From Roseiarcus sp963835955 (GTDB lineage: Bacteria > Pseudomonadota > Alphaproteobacteria > Rhizobiales > Beijerinckiaceae), in NCBI GenBank assembly GCA_963835955.1, contig CAWIHZ010000005.1, positions 682,001-746,000 on the forward strand: DNA of 64,000 bases, read 5' to 3'. Below, in pieces: positions 45,051 through 54,841 of this stretch. Each line of letters begins with the position of its first letter. The first letter of the stretch is position 1. A program made the translations under genes and the position numbers. Below the pieces are notes generated by a model. The model saw only the letters and a program-made list of their open reading frames with translations, did not search any database and was not told the origin of the DNA.

Positions 45051-46049
45051 TTACGGCGTCCGCGCTCGTGCTGCCCGCTTCTCCAGCAACCGGTTCTTGA
45101 TCAGCCAGGCCGCGCCCCAATTCCATGAGTAGTTGGCGCCCATGCGAAGGTCCGTCTGCGCGACGGAAACGAGCGCGCCGGTTCGCGCGTCGCGGAGCCG
45201 GAAGGCGACGGCGTATTCCATCCGGCTGATCCGAGTCACAACCCCGACAAGGGATTGATCGGCGCCGAGATTGAGAGCGATTCCGGCGTCACAACCATTG
45301 CATTGGCGCAGCGTGTGCGTCTTCACGCGCGCGGTGTCGGCGCTGCTGACGTCGACGAGGCTGTAGCGTCCGGATTTGGCGATGAGCTGGCGCGCCGTCT
45401 CCGTCGCCAGCCGCAGTTGCTCAACGTCCTCCTTGCTTTCCGGGATGATCGACGCGCCGCCGCTGAAATCCTCCAGTTCGAACTCGAATACGGCGAGTTT
45501 TACCGGCGCAGACGCGCCAGCCCTTTTGTCGAGCCCTGGCGAGGAATCGAGAATGTCGCGGCCGACGAAAGATTCCGCTCTTCTCCAGGCTTCGTCGGTG
45601 TCCCCGCGAAAAGTCACCAGCCGATCGAAGGCGACCTGACCGGCCTCTTCGTCGGCGATTTGGATCTTCGCCCATTCGACGAGGGAGCTCATCTTGTGGA
45701 CGCCGCCGGTCAGGACGAGCTTCACGCCGGCTGCGCGCGCCGCCTTTTGCAGCTCGACAGGATTCGTCCGCGAGGTGCAGGGCTCGGCGCCGCAGACGAT
45801 GGGAACGATTCGGTACTGACCGCTCGCGGCGAGATCGCGCCTCAAGTCACTTACAAAGGCCGCCGCGCGCCGCTGATGAGCCGCCGTCTGGTCGGTCGGC
45901 TCGCCGGAGGTGTCGACATAATCGAGATTCAAGATCGCCAGCCCGGGGAGGCGCGTTGCAGCGATCTCGGCTCGCGCCGGCGCCCTATGAAGAGCGACCG
46001 TCGCGCACAGGGCCGCGACGGCGGCGATGGAATGAATGCCGGCGCGCAT
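45051..46049 (-). CDS. Periplasmic protein with two DUF2380-like modules
   Basis: A 332-residue exported protein. A signal peptide (about residues 1-27: IAAVAALCATVALHRAPARA) precedes a first DUF2380-like module (LAILNLDYVDTSGEPTD near 33, then RIVPIVCGAEPCTS). A second module follows at about 175 (LAVFEFELEDFSGGASI, then QCNGCDAGIALNLGADQSLV). The internal two-fold similarity and paired cysteines are visible. DUF2380 proteins are of unknown function. ATG 46049 is chosen because it starts the signal peptide; the longer frame extends to 46124. It lies between mutS and the thi operon. Confidence 0.75.
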   Translation of the reverse strand: MRAGIHSIAAVAALCATVALHRAPARAEIAATRLPGLAILNLDYVDTSGEPTDQTAAHQRRAAAFVSDLRRDLAASGQYRIVPIVCGAEPCTSRTNPVELQKAARAAGVKLVLTGGVHKMSSLVEWAKIQIADEEAGQVAFDRLVTFRGDTDEAWRRAESFVGRDILDSSPGLDKRAGASAPVKLAVFEFELEDFSGGASIIPESKEDVEQLRLATETARQLIAKSGRYSLVDVSSADTARVKTHTLRQCNGCDAGIALNLGADQSLVGVVTRISRMEYAVAFRLRDARTGALVSVAQTDLRMGANYSWNWGAAWLIKNRLLEKRAARARTP

Positions 46050-46341
46050 CGATGGCCCCTCCTTCAACGATCGGCGGTTCGCGCACGAGCGCCCGCCCTC
46101 CGAGCCGAATGGCGCGCCAGGCAACGACCGCTCATGCGTCGCGTCGCGCCTTCATAGCGTTAGCGGCCACTGTATAGCCTCGGCCCGCGCCGTCAACGAA
46201 ATGGATCTGGCCCCTATCGGCGACAGAAGGCGCAAAGCGCGCCACTTGCGCGGCTTCCCGGCGGAATGCGCGCCAATCCGCATAGTCCCCGGCTGCGGAG
46301 AGTTCCGCGTCGAGCACTAACGCGAGCCCGGACCGGATGCG

Positions 46342-47169
46342 TCAGAGTTTTGAACGCAGCTTCGCCTGGATCAGCGGGCCGGGTCCGGCGCCGAGCGTAA
46401 CGCGGCGTCCACGCTCGATCGCTCCGCGCACGAACGCCTTGGCCGCCGCCACCGCCTCCGGCAAAGTCGCCCCGAGAACGACGTTGGCGGCGATCGCGCT
46501 CGACAGCGTGCAGCCGGTCCCGTGCAAATTGCGGGAGGCGAGGCGCGGCGCTCCGTAGCGGCGGACGCCCTGCGGCGTCACCAAGAGGTCGGCCGCCTCC
46601 CTTCCCTCGAGATGTCCGCCTGTCATCAACACCGCGCGCGGCCCCAGCGCCAGCAGCGCCGCGCCCTGGCGCGCCATCTCCGCCTCGCTGCCGGCGACCG
46701 GCGCGCCGATGAGCGCCGCCGCCTCGGCGAGGTTGGGGGTCAGACAGTCGATCAGCGGCAACAGCTTCGTTTTGATCGCGGCGGCGAAGCCGGCCCCGCT
46801 CAGCCGATCGCCGGACGAGGCGATCATGACCGGATCGTAGACGATGAAGGGTCTGACCCCTTCCGCCCTTGCGGGAGAGAGGAGTTTCTCCGCCACCACG
46901 CCAACGATTTCCGCCGTTCCCAGCATCCCGATCTTGATCGCCGCGACGGCAAAATCGCTCAATACGGCTTCGATCTGCGCCGCCACGATTGCCGGCGGCG
47001 CGTAATGGATCGCGCGCACCCCCGTGGTGTTCTGGGCGGTCAAGGCGGTGATGGCGCTCGCGCCGTGGACGCCGAGCGCGGCGAAAGTCTTCAGATCCGC
47101 CTGCACGCCGGCGCCGCCGCCCGAGTCCGAGCCGGCGATGGTCAGCGCGGTCGGAGTCCTGGTCGTCAC
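46342..47169 (-). CDS. thiD: Hydroxymethylpyrimidine/phosphomethylpyrimidine kinase
   Basis: A 275-residue ribokinase-fold enzyme phosphorylating HMP and HMP-P for thiamine synthesis. Substrate and nucleotide motifs: LTIAGSDSGGGAGVQADLKT near residue 8, VYDPVMIASSGDRL near 125 and the anion hole LHGTGCTLSSAIAANVV near 205. GTG 47169 is chosen because it overlaps the thiE stop as GTGA, matching the thiG-thiE junction; the alternative ATG 47193 lies inside thiE. It is the last gene of the thi operon. Confidence 0.95.
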   Translation of the reverse strand: MTTRTPTALTIAGSDSGGGAGVQADLKTFAALGVHGASAITALTAQNTTGVRAIHYAPPAIVAAQIEAVLSDFAVAAIKIGMLGTAEIVGVVAEKLLSPARAEGVRPFIVYDPVMIASSGDRLSGAGFAAAIKTKLLPLIDCLTPNLAEAAALIGAPVAGSEAEMARQGAALLALGPRAVLMTGGHLEGREAADLLVTPQGVRRYGAPRLASRNLHGTGCTLSSAIAANVVLGATLPEAVAAAKAFVRGAIERGRRVTLGAGPGPLIQAKLRSKL

Positions 47170-47822
47170 GCCGGACGCGTCGCCGCGATCCATTCTCGCG
47201 CGCGCGCCTCCGGGGCGGGATTGAGCGTGATGTCGGTGACGACCGAGACGACGTCCGCGCCGGCGGCGAGGCACAGTTTCGCCCGTTCAACGTTCAAACC
47301 GCCGATCGCGACCAGCGGAATGGCGCCGACGCGGCGCTTCCATTCGCTGATGCGGTCGAGCCCCTGCGGAGCGAAGGCCATCGCTTTCAGGATGGTCGGA
47401 TAGATCGGTCCCAGGGCGACATAGTCCGGATCAAGCGCAAGCGCGCGCTCGAGCTCGGCGTCGTCATGGGTGCTGACGCCGAGTTTCACGCCAGCCTTGC
47501 GGACCGCGGCGATGTCCGCGCCGTCAAGGTCGCCCTGACCGAGATGGACGAAAGGCGCGCCTTGGTCGATCGCGACTCGCCAATAGTCGTTGACGACCAG
47601 CGTCGCGCCCGCCTTTCCGCAGACCGCCAGCGCCTCGCGCGTCTGGCGCTGAATCGTCTGCTCGTCCCTGTCCTTGACCCGCAACTGGATGAATTTCGCG
47701 CCGACGCCTGCGAGCCGCGCGACCCAAGCGGCGCTGTCGACGATCGGGTAAAAGGGATCGAGGGTCGCAGGGCCCTCCGCCGCGCGCGGGAGAGGGGCCG
47801 GGGCGGGGGCGGCGCCGCTCAC
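47166..47822 (-). CDS. thiE: Thiamine-phosphate synthase
   Basis: A 218-residue TIM-barrel enzyme joining HMP-PP and thiazole phosphate. Typical blocks: GAKFIQLRVKDRDEQTIQRQ near residue 40, LVVNDYWRVAIDQGAPFVHL near 74, LGVSTHDDAELERAL near 113, YVALGPIYPT near 133 and PLVAIGGLNVERAKLCL near 167. The GTG start at 47822 overlaps the thiG stop (GTGA) and its own stop overlaps the thiD GTG. The N-terminal 20 residues are Pro/Ala-rich and not conserved. Confidence 0.95.
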   Translation of the reverse strand: MSGAAPAPAPLPRAAEGPATLDPFYPIVDSAAWVARLAGVGAKFIQLRVKDRDEQTIQRQTREALAVCGKAGATLVVNDYWRVAIDQGAPFVHLGQGDLDGADIAAVRKAGVKLGVSTHDDAELERALALDPDYVALGPIYPTILKAMAFAPQGLDRISEWKRRVGAIPLVAIGGLNVERAKLCLAAGADVVSVVTDITLNPAPEARAREWIAATRPA

Positions 47823-48607
47823 GAAAGATTGGCCTTGCCGAGGACCGGCGTCGAAGGCGCGGCCATGTCGCGCGGCTGCATCGGTCCGGCGACAAAGGCC
47901 GCCCGGCCCGCTTCAATCGCCTGGGCGAAGGCGCGCGCCATCGCGACCGGATCCCCCGCCTTGGCGACCGCGGTGTTGAGCAGCACGCCGTCGTAGCCGA
48001 GCTCCATCGCCGCCGCCGCCTGCGACGGCAGGCCGAGCCCAGCGTCGACGATCAGCGGAACGTCGGGGAAATGGGCGCGCAGCGCCCGCAGTCCAAAGAC
48101 GTTGTTGAGCCCCTTGCCGGAGCCGATCGGCGCGCCCCAGGGCATCAGCACCCTGCAGCCCGCTTCGATCAGCCGCTCGGCGACGACCAGGTCCTCGGTT
48201 GTATAGGGCAACACCTGAAAGCCGTCGTCGGAGAGAATCCGCGCCGCCTCGACCAGGCCGAACACGTCGGGCTGCAAAGTGTCGGCCTCGCCGATCACTT
48301 CCAGCTTGACCCAGGGCGTGCCGAACACCTCGCGCGCCATCTCAGCCGTCGTCACCGCTTCTTTCACGCTGTGGCAGCCCGCCGTGTTGGGCAGGACGCG
48401 CGCGCCGGTATCGCGGACGAGCTTCCAAAAATCCTGCCCTTCTTTCAGCCGCGCCAACTCGCGCCTGAGCGATACGGTGAGAACCTCCGCCCCGCTCGCG
48501 CGCGCGGCCTCCGCCAGGATCGCCGGCGAGGGGTATTGCGACGTGCCGAGCATCAGCCGCGAGCGCAGGGCGACGCCGTAGAGGGTGAGGTTATTCGGTT
48601 GGGTCAC
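47819..48607 (-). CDS. thiG: Thiazole synthase
   Basis: A 262-residue TIM-barrel enzyme that builds the thiazole phosphate of thiamine from deoxyxylulose-5-P, dehydroglycine and ThiS thiocarboxylate. Motifs: LMLGTSQYPSPAILAEAARA near residue 18, NTAGCHSVKEAV near 73, the Schiff-base Lys in WVKLEVIGEADTLQPD near 99, LMPWGAPIGSGKGL near 153 and IVDAGLGLPSQAAAAMELGY near 185. ThiG forms a complex with ThiS, whose gene is separated from it here by an inserted toxin-antitoxin pair. It overlaps thiE by GTGA. Confidence 0.96.
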   Translation of the reverse strand: MTQPNNLTLYGVALRSRLMLGTSQYPSPAILAEAARASGAEVLTVSLRRELARLKEGQDFWKLVRDTGARVLPNTAGCHSVKEAVTTAEMAREVFGTPWVKLEVIGEADTLQPDVFGLVEAARILSDDGFQVLPYTTEDLVVAERLIEAGCRVLMPWGAPIGSGKGLNNVFGLRALRAHFPDVPLIVDAGLGLPSQAAAAMELGYDGVLLNTAVAKAGDPVAMARAFAQAIEAGRAAFVAGPMQPRDMAAPSTPVLGKANLS

Positions 48608-48659
48608 GGCTTGTGTCTTTCATCGGTAAAGCAGCCGAGCGAAGCCATTGGATTCTTCG

Positions 48660-49073
48660 CTATTCCCATGGGTTCGCCACCGGAAAGCCCAACCCTTGGA
48701 AGTGTTTGATATTCCGCGTGACCAGCGTCCCTTCCTTGGCGATCGCCGTCGCCGCGATGAACGAGTTGAGGATCGGCACGGTGCGCCCGTGTTTCGATTC
48801 TGCGCCGCGCAACCGTCCCGCGACCTCGGCCAGGCGCGCGTCGATCGCAACAATGCGACCGTGAAAGCGCCTCTTCATTTGCTCGATGTAGTTGTTGAGG
48901 ACCTCGACCCGCGCGCCCCGGGCCAGCCGCGCGACGCCATAGGCCAATTCGTGAAAGACGATCGCGCTGAGCCAGAGATCCGGGCGTTCATTGAGAAAGG
49001 CGGCGACGCGCGGCTCAGGGCGCGGACGCAGGATCTCCGAAACAACATTGCTGTCGATGACGAAGCGGCTCAT
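48660..49073 (-). CDS. vapC: VapC-like PIN-domain toxin with altered active site, inside the thi operon
   Basis: A 137-residue PIN-domain protein. Asp7 (MSRFVIDSNVVSEIL) and the Glu of VFHELAYGVARL are in place. The third acidic position, normally Asp in a '(I/L)DxxIAAtA' block, is Asn in PILNSFIAATAIA, and the last block reads LVTRNIKHFQGL. Loss of the third Asp should weaken metal binding and RNase activity. The protein overlaps its antitoxin by ATGA and lies in the same direction as the thi genes, 52 bp before thiG, so it may be transcribed with them. Confidence 0.85.
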   Translation of the reverse strand: MSRFVIDSNVVSEILRPRPEPRVAAFLNERPDLWLSAIVFHELAYGVARLARGARVEVLNNYIEQMKRRFHGRIVAIDARLAEVAGRLRGAESKHGRTVPILNSFIAATAIAKEGTLVTRNIKHFQGLGFPVANPWE

Positions 49074-49402
49074 GCGCGCCCCTTCCGACCGGCTCGGGCC
49101 TTACCGCCGCCGGCCCGCGAAACGGAACTCCCCTCACCCTGCCTTGCGACGTCCTCGAACCACGCGAACGGATCAGGTCGACCATCCTCCCGCGAGGGCA
49201 GCTCAAGTTCGAAACCGCGCGGCGCGTTGTCGACCAGCCATTTGCCGAGATGCGGCTCTTCATCGTGCGCCGACAGCCGCTTGAATTCGTCCATCGAAAC
49301 GACGACGCAGGGGTCTTGCGCGCCGATGACTTGCGGCTCGCCCTGCTTTGCTCGCTTGAGCACTTCGGAAAGCTTTGCCTTCGCTTCCTGGACTGTCCAC
49401 AT
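49070..49402 (-). CDS. Phd/YefM-family antitoxin
   Basis: A 110-residue antitoxin. The N-terminal Phd/YefM DNA-binding domain (MWTVQEAKAKLSEVLKRAKQ, then CVVVSMDEFKRLS) is canonical. The C-terminal half (GFELELPSREDGRPDPF, then a basic tail) should bind the VapC toxin. It begins 73 bp after the thiS stop and overlaps vapC by four bases. A TCTAGA/CTAGACTAG dyad near 49435-49446 in the intervening gap could be its operator. Confidence 0.88.
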   Translation of the reverse strand: MWTVQEAKAKLSEVLKRAKQGEPQVIGAQDPCVVVSMDEFKRLSAHDEEPHLGKWLVDNAPRGFELELPSREDGRPDPFAWFEDVARQGEGSSVSRAGGGKARAGRKGRA

Positions 49403-49475
49403 CGCGCCTCTCCCATGGCCTTGCGTTATGGACCACTCTAGACTAGATCGAGCGCGGCATCAATCGTCCCGCGCC

Positions 49476-49673
49476 TCACCCCCCCTGCCGCGGGGCGACG
49501 ATCTCGATCCGGTCGCCGTCCTTGACTGGCGTCGCCTCGCGCGCGCGGGCCGGCACGAACGCGCCGTTGACCGCGGTCGCGACTTTGGCGCCCTCGTACT
49601 CGAGCGCCGAGAGCGCGCTGGCGAGCGTCGTCGCCTCGATCTCGCGCTGTTCGCCGTTGACCACAAGCCTCAT
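49476..49673 (-). CDS. thiS: Sulfur carrier protein ThiS
   Basis: A 65-residue ubiquitin-like sulfur carrier starting MRLVVNGEQREIEATTLASA and ending in the essential Gly-Gly (IEIVAPRQGG). The C-terminal glycine is adenylated and converted to a thiocarboxylate that donates sulfur to ThiG. It overlaps thiO by four bases (ATGA). Normally thiG follows closely; here a Phd/VapC pair intervenes. Confidence 0.95.
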   Translation of the reverse strand: MRLVVNGEQREIEATTLASALSALEYEGAKVATAVNGAFVPARAREATPVKDGDRIEIVAPRQGG

Positions 49674-50668
49674 GCCGGGACTCCCGCCGGCTCGGTTGCG
49701 GCCGCGCTCGAGCGCGCGAAAACGAGCTCCGCCGCGCGCCGGGCCAAGGCCGGCGCGAGCAGGAACCCATGCCGATAAAGGCCGTTGACGAAGAGCCGGC
49801 CGTCCCGCTCGACGACGCCGGGCATGTTGTCGGGAAAGGCGGGGCGCAGGTCCGCGCGCATCTCGACGATCTCGGCTTCGCCGAAGGCCGGATGCAGCGC
49901 ATAAGCCGCGCTCATGAGCTCGATCGCCGAGCGGACGCTGACGCCGCCCCGGTCGCCGCTTTCGATCATCGTCGCGCCGACCATGTAGAGCCCCTCGCCG
50001 CGCGGCACGACATAAAGGGGAATGCGCGGATGCAGAAAGCGCACGCAGCGCCTGATGCTGACGTCGCTTGCGCGCGCCAACAACATTTCGCCGCGTACGG
50101 GGCGCAATTCCGGCAGCGCGTCGCGGGCCGCAAAGCCGCGGCAATCGACAACCGTCTCGAAACCGCGGGTCTCATGCATCTCAGTCCCGAAACGCGCCGC
50201 CCCGCCGAGCGCCTCGAAGCGGGCAAGGAGCGCCTTCAGCGCCTGACGCGGATCGAGATGGCCCTCGTCGGCGAAAAAAAGTCCGCGGCGGAACCGCCCG
50301 GCGAGCTCCGGCTCGAGCGCCGCGATCCCCGCTTCGTCTAGCCGCTGATGATTGAACGTCCGGGCGGCGAAACGCTCGACCTCGCCGGCGTCGCGCGGGC
50401 CGGCGACGACCAGCGTCCCGGCGCGCGAGACGTGAGCGCCGTGCGCTTCCCACCAGTCGAGAGCGCCCGCGCCGAGCCGCACGACCTCCTCCGGCGCGCT
50501 TTCGCCCTCGCAATAGGGCGCCAGCATGCCGCCTGCGATCCACGAGGCGGAAGTCTCGCCAAGCTTCGCCGCGCGCTCGGCCAGCGTCGTCGCCACGCCG
50601 CGTTCCTGCAGCGTCAGCGCCGTGCAAAGCCCGCCGACGCCGGCGCCGATGACGAGCGCGCGCGTCAT
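49670..50668 (-). CDS. thiO: Glycine oxidase ThiO
   Basis: A 332-residue FAD-dependent amine oxidase making dehydroglycine for the thiazole ring. The dinucleotide motif is TRALVIGAGVGGLCTALTL at the N-terminus. Substrate-domain blocks are ASWIAGGMLAPYCEGES near residue 41, VRGEMLLARA near 190 and the C-terminal NGLYRHGFLLAPALARRAAE near 296. ATG 50668 gives the Rossmann start directly; the frame runs 11 codons further into the GFA gene. It overlaps both neighbours by ATGA. Confidence 0.93.
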   Translation of the reverse strand: MTRALVIGAGVGGLCTALTLQERGVATTLAERAAKLGETSASWIAGGMLAPYCEGESAPEEVVRLGAGALDWWEAHGAHVSRAGTLVVAGPRDAGEVERFAARTFNHQRLDEAGIAALEPELAGRFRRGLFFADEGHLDPRQALKALLARFEALGGAARFGTEMHETRGFETVVDCRGFAARDALPELRPVRGEMLLARASDVSIRRCVRFLHPRIPLYVVPRGEGLYMVGATMIESGDRGGVSVRSAIELMSAAYALHPAFGEAEIVEMRADLRPAFPDNMPGVVERDGRLFVNGLYRHGFLLAPALARRAAELVFARSSAAATEPAGVPA

Positions 50669-51063
50669 AGATGTCGCGTCTCCCTCGGCGTCGACGCCCA
50701 ATCATTGTGAAGGCCGTCGCTGTAGCTCAATGGCGCCGCTATCAATTCGTCGATGTCGACGTCCTCGATGCAGGCGACGCTCACATTGACATAGGCGCGC
50801 CCCAGCATGTTCGGCGCGTCGACCCGATCGTAGACGTGGACGCCGCAGCGCGGGCAAAAGAAATGATGCGCGACCGGATTGCGGCCGCGATAGTCGGCCG
50901 CCTCGCCCGAGGCGCGAAAGTTGTCCGGCTCCGTCTGCGCCAGCCAGAAACGCGACTTGGCGCAGTAGGTGCAATTGCACTTGACCGTGCCGGCCGCGAA
51001 GTCGAGGTCGACCTCGAAGCGCAGCCCTCCGCAATGGCAGCCGCCCCGAAAGCCGCGCTTCAC
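50665..51063 (-). CDS. GFA-family (Mss4-like fold) zinc protein in the thi operon
   Basis: A 132-residue protein of the glutathione-dependent formaldehyde-activating/CENP-V family. Zinc ligands are visible in GGCHCGGLRFEV near residue 7, VKCNCTYCAKSRFW near 27 and HHFFCPRCGVHVYD near 67. Family members bind zinc and sometimes S-hydroxymethylglutathione; many are of unknown role. The gene lies 42 bp after thiC and overlaps thiO by ATGA, so it is a coupled member of the thiamine operon. It is not a known thiamine enzyme. Confidence 0.88.
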   Translation of the reverse strand: MKRGFRGGCHCGGLRFEVDLDFAAGTVKCNCTYCAKSRFWLAQTEPDNFRASGEAADYRGRNPVAHHFFCPRCGVHVYDRVDAPNMLGRAYVNVSVACIEDVDIDELIAAPLSYSDGLHNDWASTPRETRHL

Positions 51064-51105
51064 CGCTTGCCTCCCGCGTTGAACCGACGGGCGGCGCAGA
51101 GGGAT

Positions 51106-52935
<1,830 letters not shown>

Positions 52936-53003
52936 GGGCCTTGTCCTCGCGCAGCGGGTCCCGGCGGCGGGAGGAAGCGACCAAGAATGACGATGGCGGC
53001 CGC

Positions 53004-53090
53004 TACGTCCCTTCGCCGGCATGACCCGGATCAGGTTCAAAGGGTTCGGCCCGACGCCGTCTCAGCCCCGTTAGGGGGCGCCCCTCGAGC
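53004..53090 (-). promoter_or_regulatory. TPP riboswitch (THI element)
   Basis: The minus strand shows the conserved THI core: GGGGCTGAGA in the first half, then ACCCTTTGAACCTGATCCGG and GTCATGCCGGCGAAGGGA. It precedes thiC by 70 nt and should repress the whole operon, including the inserted toxin-antitoxin pair, when thiamine pyrophosphate is plentiful. Confidence 0.95.
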
Positions 53091-53257
53091 AAGGACCGAA
53101 TCTCGACCTCCCGACGCCGTCTGTCAACTCTTGGAAAAAACCGGGCGCCCGCCCGGGCAGTCTCTCGAAAAAGGCGGGAGGCCGATTTTGGCCGTTCGCC
53201 CTTGCCCGGCAGGAACGAGAACGCGGTCGAGCGGCGATTGGGCGAGAGCGGGCCGCT

Positions 53258-54520
53258 TTAGGGGAACAATCCTCGCGCCTGTTTGGCCTTGCGCACCCGC
53301 TCGACCCCGATCGCCATCGCCGCGGTGCGGCTGGAGACGCCGTCGCGCCTGGCTCTGGCGGCGACCATCGCCCACGACCGGTCGAGCGCTCTCTCCAGCC
53401 GGTCCATGACTTCGTCCTTCGACCAGAAATATTGCTGCAGATCCTGGACCCACTCGAAATAGCTGACGGTGACGCCGCCGGCGTTGCAGAGAATGTCGGG
53501 GATGACCAGGATGCCGTCGTTGCGCTCGGCGAGCACCCGGTCGGCCTCGGGCGTCGTCGGGCCGTTGGCGCCCTCGGCGATGACGCGGCAGCGCAGCCGG
53601 CGGGCGATGTCGGCGTCGATCACCCGCTCGAGCGCGCACGGCGCCAGAACGTCGCAGGGCTGTTCGAGAAGCTCGCCCGGGTCGATCACCGCCTGGCTCG
53701 AATAGCCCGCGAGCACGCCTGCTTTGGCGGCGTGATCGGACAGCGCGCGGACATCCAGGCCGCCGGGATCGTAATAGGCGACGGTATGGTCGCTGACGCC
53801 GACCAGCCGAACGCCGCGCGCGGCGAGGCCGAGCGCCGCGTGGGAGCCGACATTGCCGAAACCCTGGACGATCGCGGTCGCGCCCGCGGCCGGGATCTCC
53901 AGCGTCTCCAGGGCGCGGAAAGCGAGGAAGGCGACGCCGTGTCCGGTCGCCTCGCGCCGCCCCAGCGTTCCGCCGGTGCCGACCGGCTTGCCGGTCACGA
54001 TCTCGGGCACCGTGATTCCCTGGTACATGGAGTAGGTGTCCATGAACCACGCCATCACCTGTTCGTTGGTGCCCATGTCCGGCGCCATGACGTCGACCCG
54101 CGGTCCGACGAAGGGGATCATTTCCTGCATGTAGCGGCGCGACAGGTTCTCGAGCTCGTTCAGCGACAGCGCCCGCGGGTCGACGGCGACGCCGCCCTTG
54201 CCGCCGCCGTAGGGAAGGTCGGCGAGCGCGCATTTCCAGCTCATCCAGATCGCGAGCGCCGCGATCTCGCCGATGTCGACGTTGGGGGCGAAGCGGGTGC
54301 CGCCCTTGGCGGGGCCCAGCGTCAGATGGTGCTGCACCCGATAGCCGGCGAAAACCTCGGTGCGGCCGTCGTCCATGTGAATCGGACACGAGACGACGAT
54401 GGCGCGCTTGGGGTAGAGCAGCCGGTCGCGTTCGTCCTCCGCGATGTCGAGATGATCGGCGATGACGCGGAACTGATTGCGGGCCATCTCGAACACCGGA
54501 CCCGAATAAAGGCTCTCCAT
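53258..54520 (-). CDS. Glutamate dehydrogenase (Glu/Leu/Phe/Val dehydrogenase family)
   Basis: A 420-residue NAD(P)-dependent amino-acid dehydrogenase. Substrate blocks: YRVQHHLTLGPAKGGTRF near residue 60, the catalytic Lys in LADLPYGGGKGGVAVDP near 98, and APDMGTNEQVMAWFMDTY near 145. The Rossmann motif is AIVQGFGNVGSHAALGLAA near 215 and the C-terminal block ILVIPDILCNAGGVTVSYFE lies near 335. The 420-residue size indicates the hexameric GdhA/RocG class. It is divergent from the HTH-B gene. Confidence 0.93.
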   Translation of the reverse strand: MESLYSGPVFEMARNQFRVIADHLDIAEDERDRLLYPKRAIVVSCPIHMDDGRTEVFAGYRVQHHLTLGPAKGGTRFAPNVDIGEIAALAIWMSWKCALADLPYGGGKGGVAVDPRALSLNELENLSRRYMQEMIPFVGPRVDVMAPDMGTNEQVMAWFMDTYSMYQGITVPEIVTGKPVGTGGTLGRREATGHGVAFLAFRALETLEIPAAGATAIVQGFGNVGSHAALGLAARGVRLVGVSDHTVAYYDPGGLDVRALSDHAAKAGVLAGYSSQAVIDPGELLEQPCDVLAPCALERVIDADIARRLRCRVIAEGANGPTTPEADRVLAERNDGILVIPDILCNAGGVTVSYFEWVQDLQQYFWSKDEVMDRLERALDRSWAMVAARARRDGVSSRTAAMAIGVERVRKAKQARGLFP

Positions 54521-54576
54521 AGGGTTCTCCCAGGCGCCGAACGCTCGTCAAGCCCGGAGAGCCGCCCGTCCGGTCA

Positions 54577-54627
54577 AAGCAGGATTTCGGAAAAGTGGAC
54601 GCCGGTTTTCCGATAAAACTCCTGCTT
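54577..54627. repeat. Palindromic intergenic repeat 1 upstream of glutamate dehydrogenase
   Basis: A long imperfect hairpin: the outer arms AAGCAGG/CCTGCTT and inner arms CGGAAAA/TTTTCCG surround TGGACGCC. The inner core resembles the dispersed palindromes common in rhizobial genomes. Confidence 0.7.
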
Positions 54628-54640
54628 CTACAAGGGACTC

Positions 54641-54680
54641 TAAGCAGGGTTTCGTTGGCTTGCCAATGAAGCCCTGCTTA
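54641..54680. repeat. Palindromic intergenic repeat 2
   Basis: A near-perfect 40-bp hairpin with outer arms TAAGCAGGG/CCCTGCTTA and inner GTTGGC/GCCAAT. It shares the AAGCAGG end sequence with repeat 1, 13 bp away, giving a paired-palindrome (BIME-like) arrangement. Confidence 0.75.
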
Positions 54681-54761
54681 GGGCGCGTCGCGGCTTAAGC
54701 CAAGCGAGCATCGGACCTGCGGTGCGCGACGGCGCGGCGCCTCAGGAAAAAGCGGAATCTT

Positions 54762-54791
54762 CTTTCTGATTTTCACAATTCATGCTATGCT
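54762..54791 (+). promoter_or_regulatory. Conserved 30-bp promoter-like block, copy B
   Basis: It starts CTTTCTGATTTTCA and ends ATGCTATGCT, aligning without gaps to copies A and C. TTTCTG and TATGCT are 17 bp apart. The distance from TATGCT to the start codon (56 bp) is exactly the same as in copy C. Confidence 0.7.
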
Positions 54792-54841
54792 TCGCGTCTT
54801 TCGGGCCAGCGCCGCCGGGCGCGCGGGGAAACGAGGCGAGA

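Noticed and set aside
48608..49475. Duplicated thiS 3' end around the Phd/VapC pair, as at lysE
   Set aside because: I compared the flanks 49403-49475 and 48608-48659 by eye and found no copy of the thiS end; this insertion does not share the lysE/ligB architecture.
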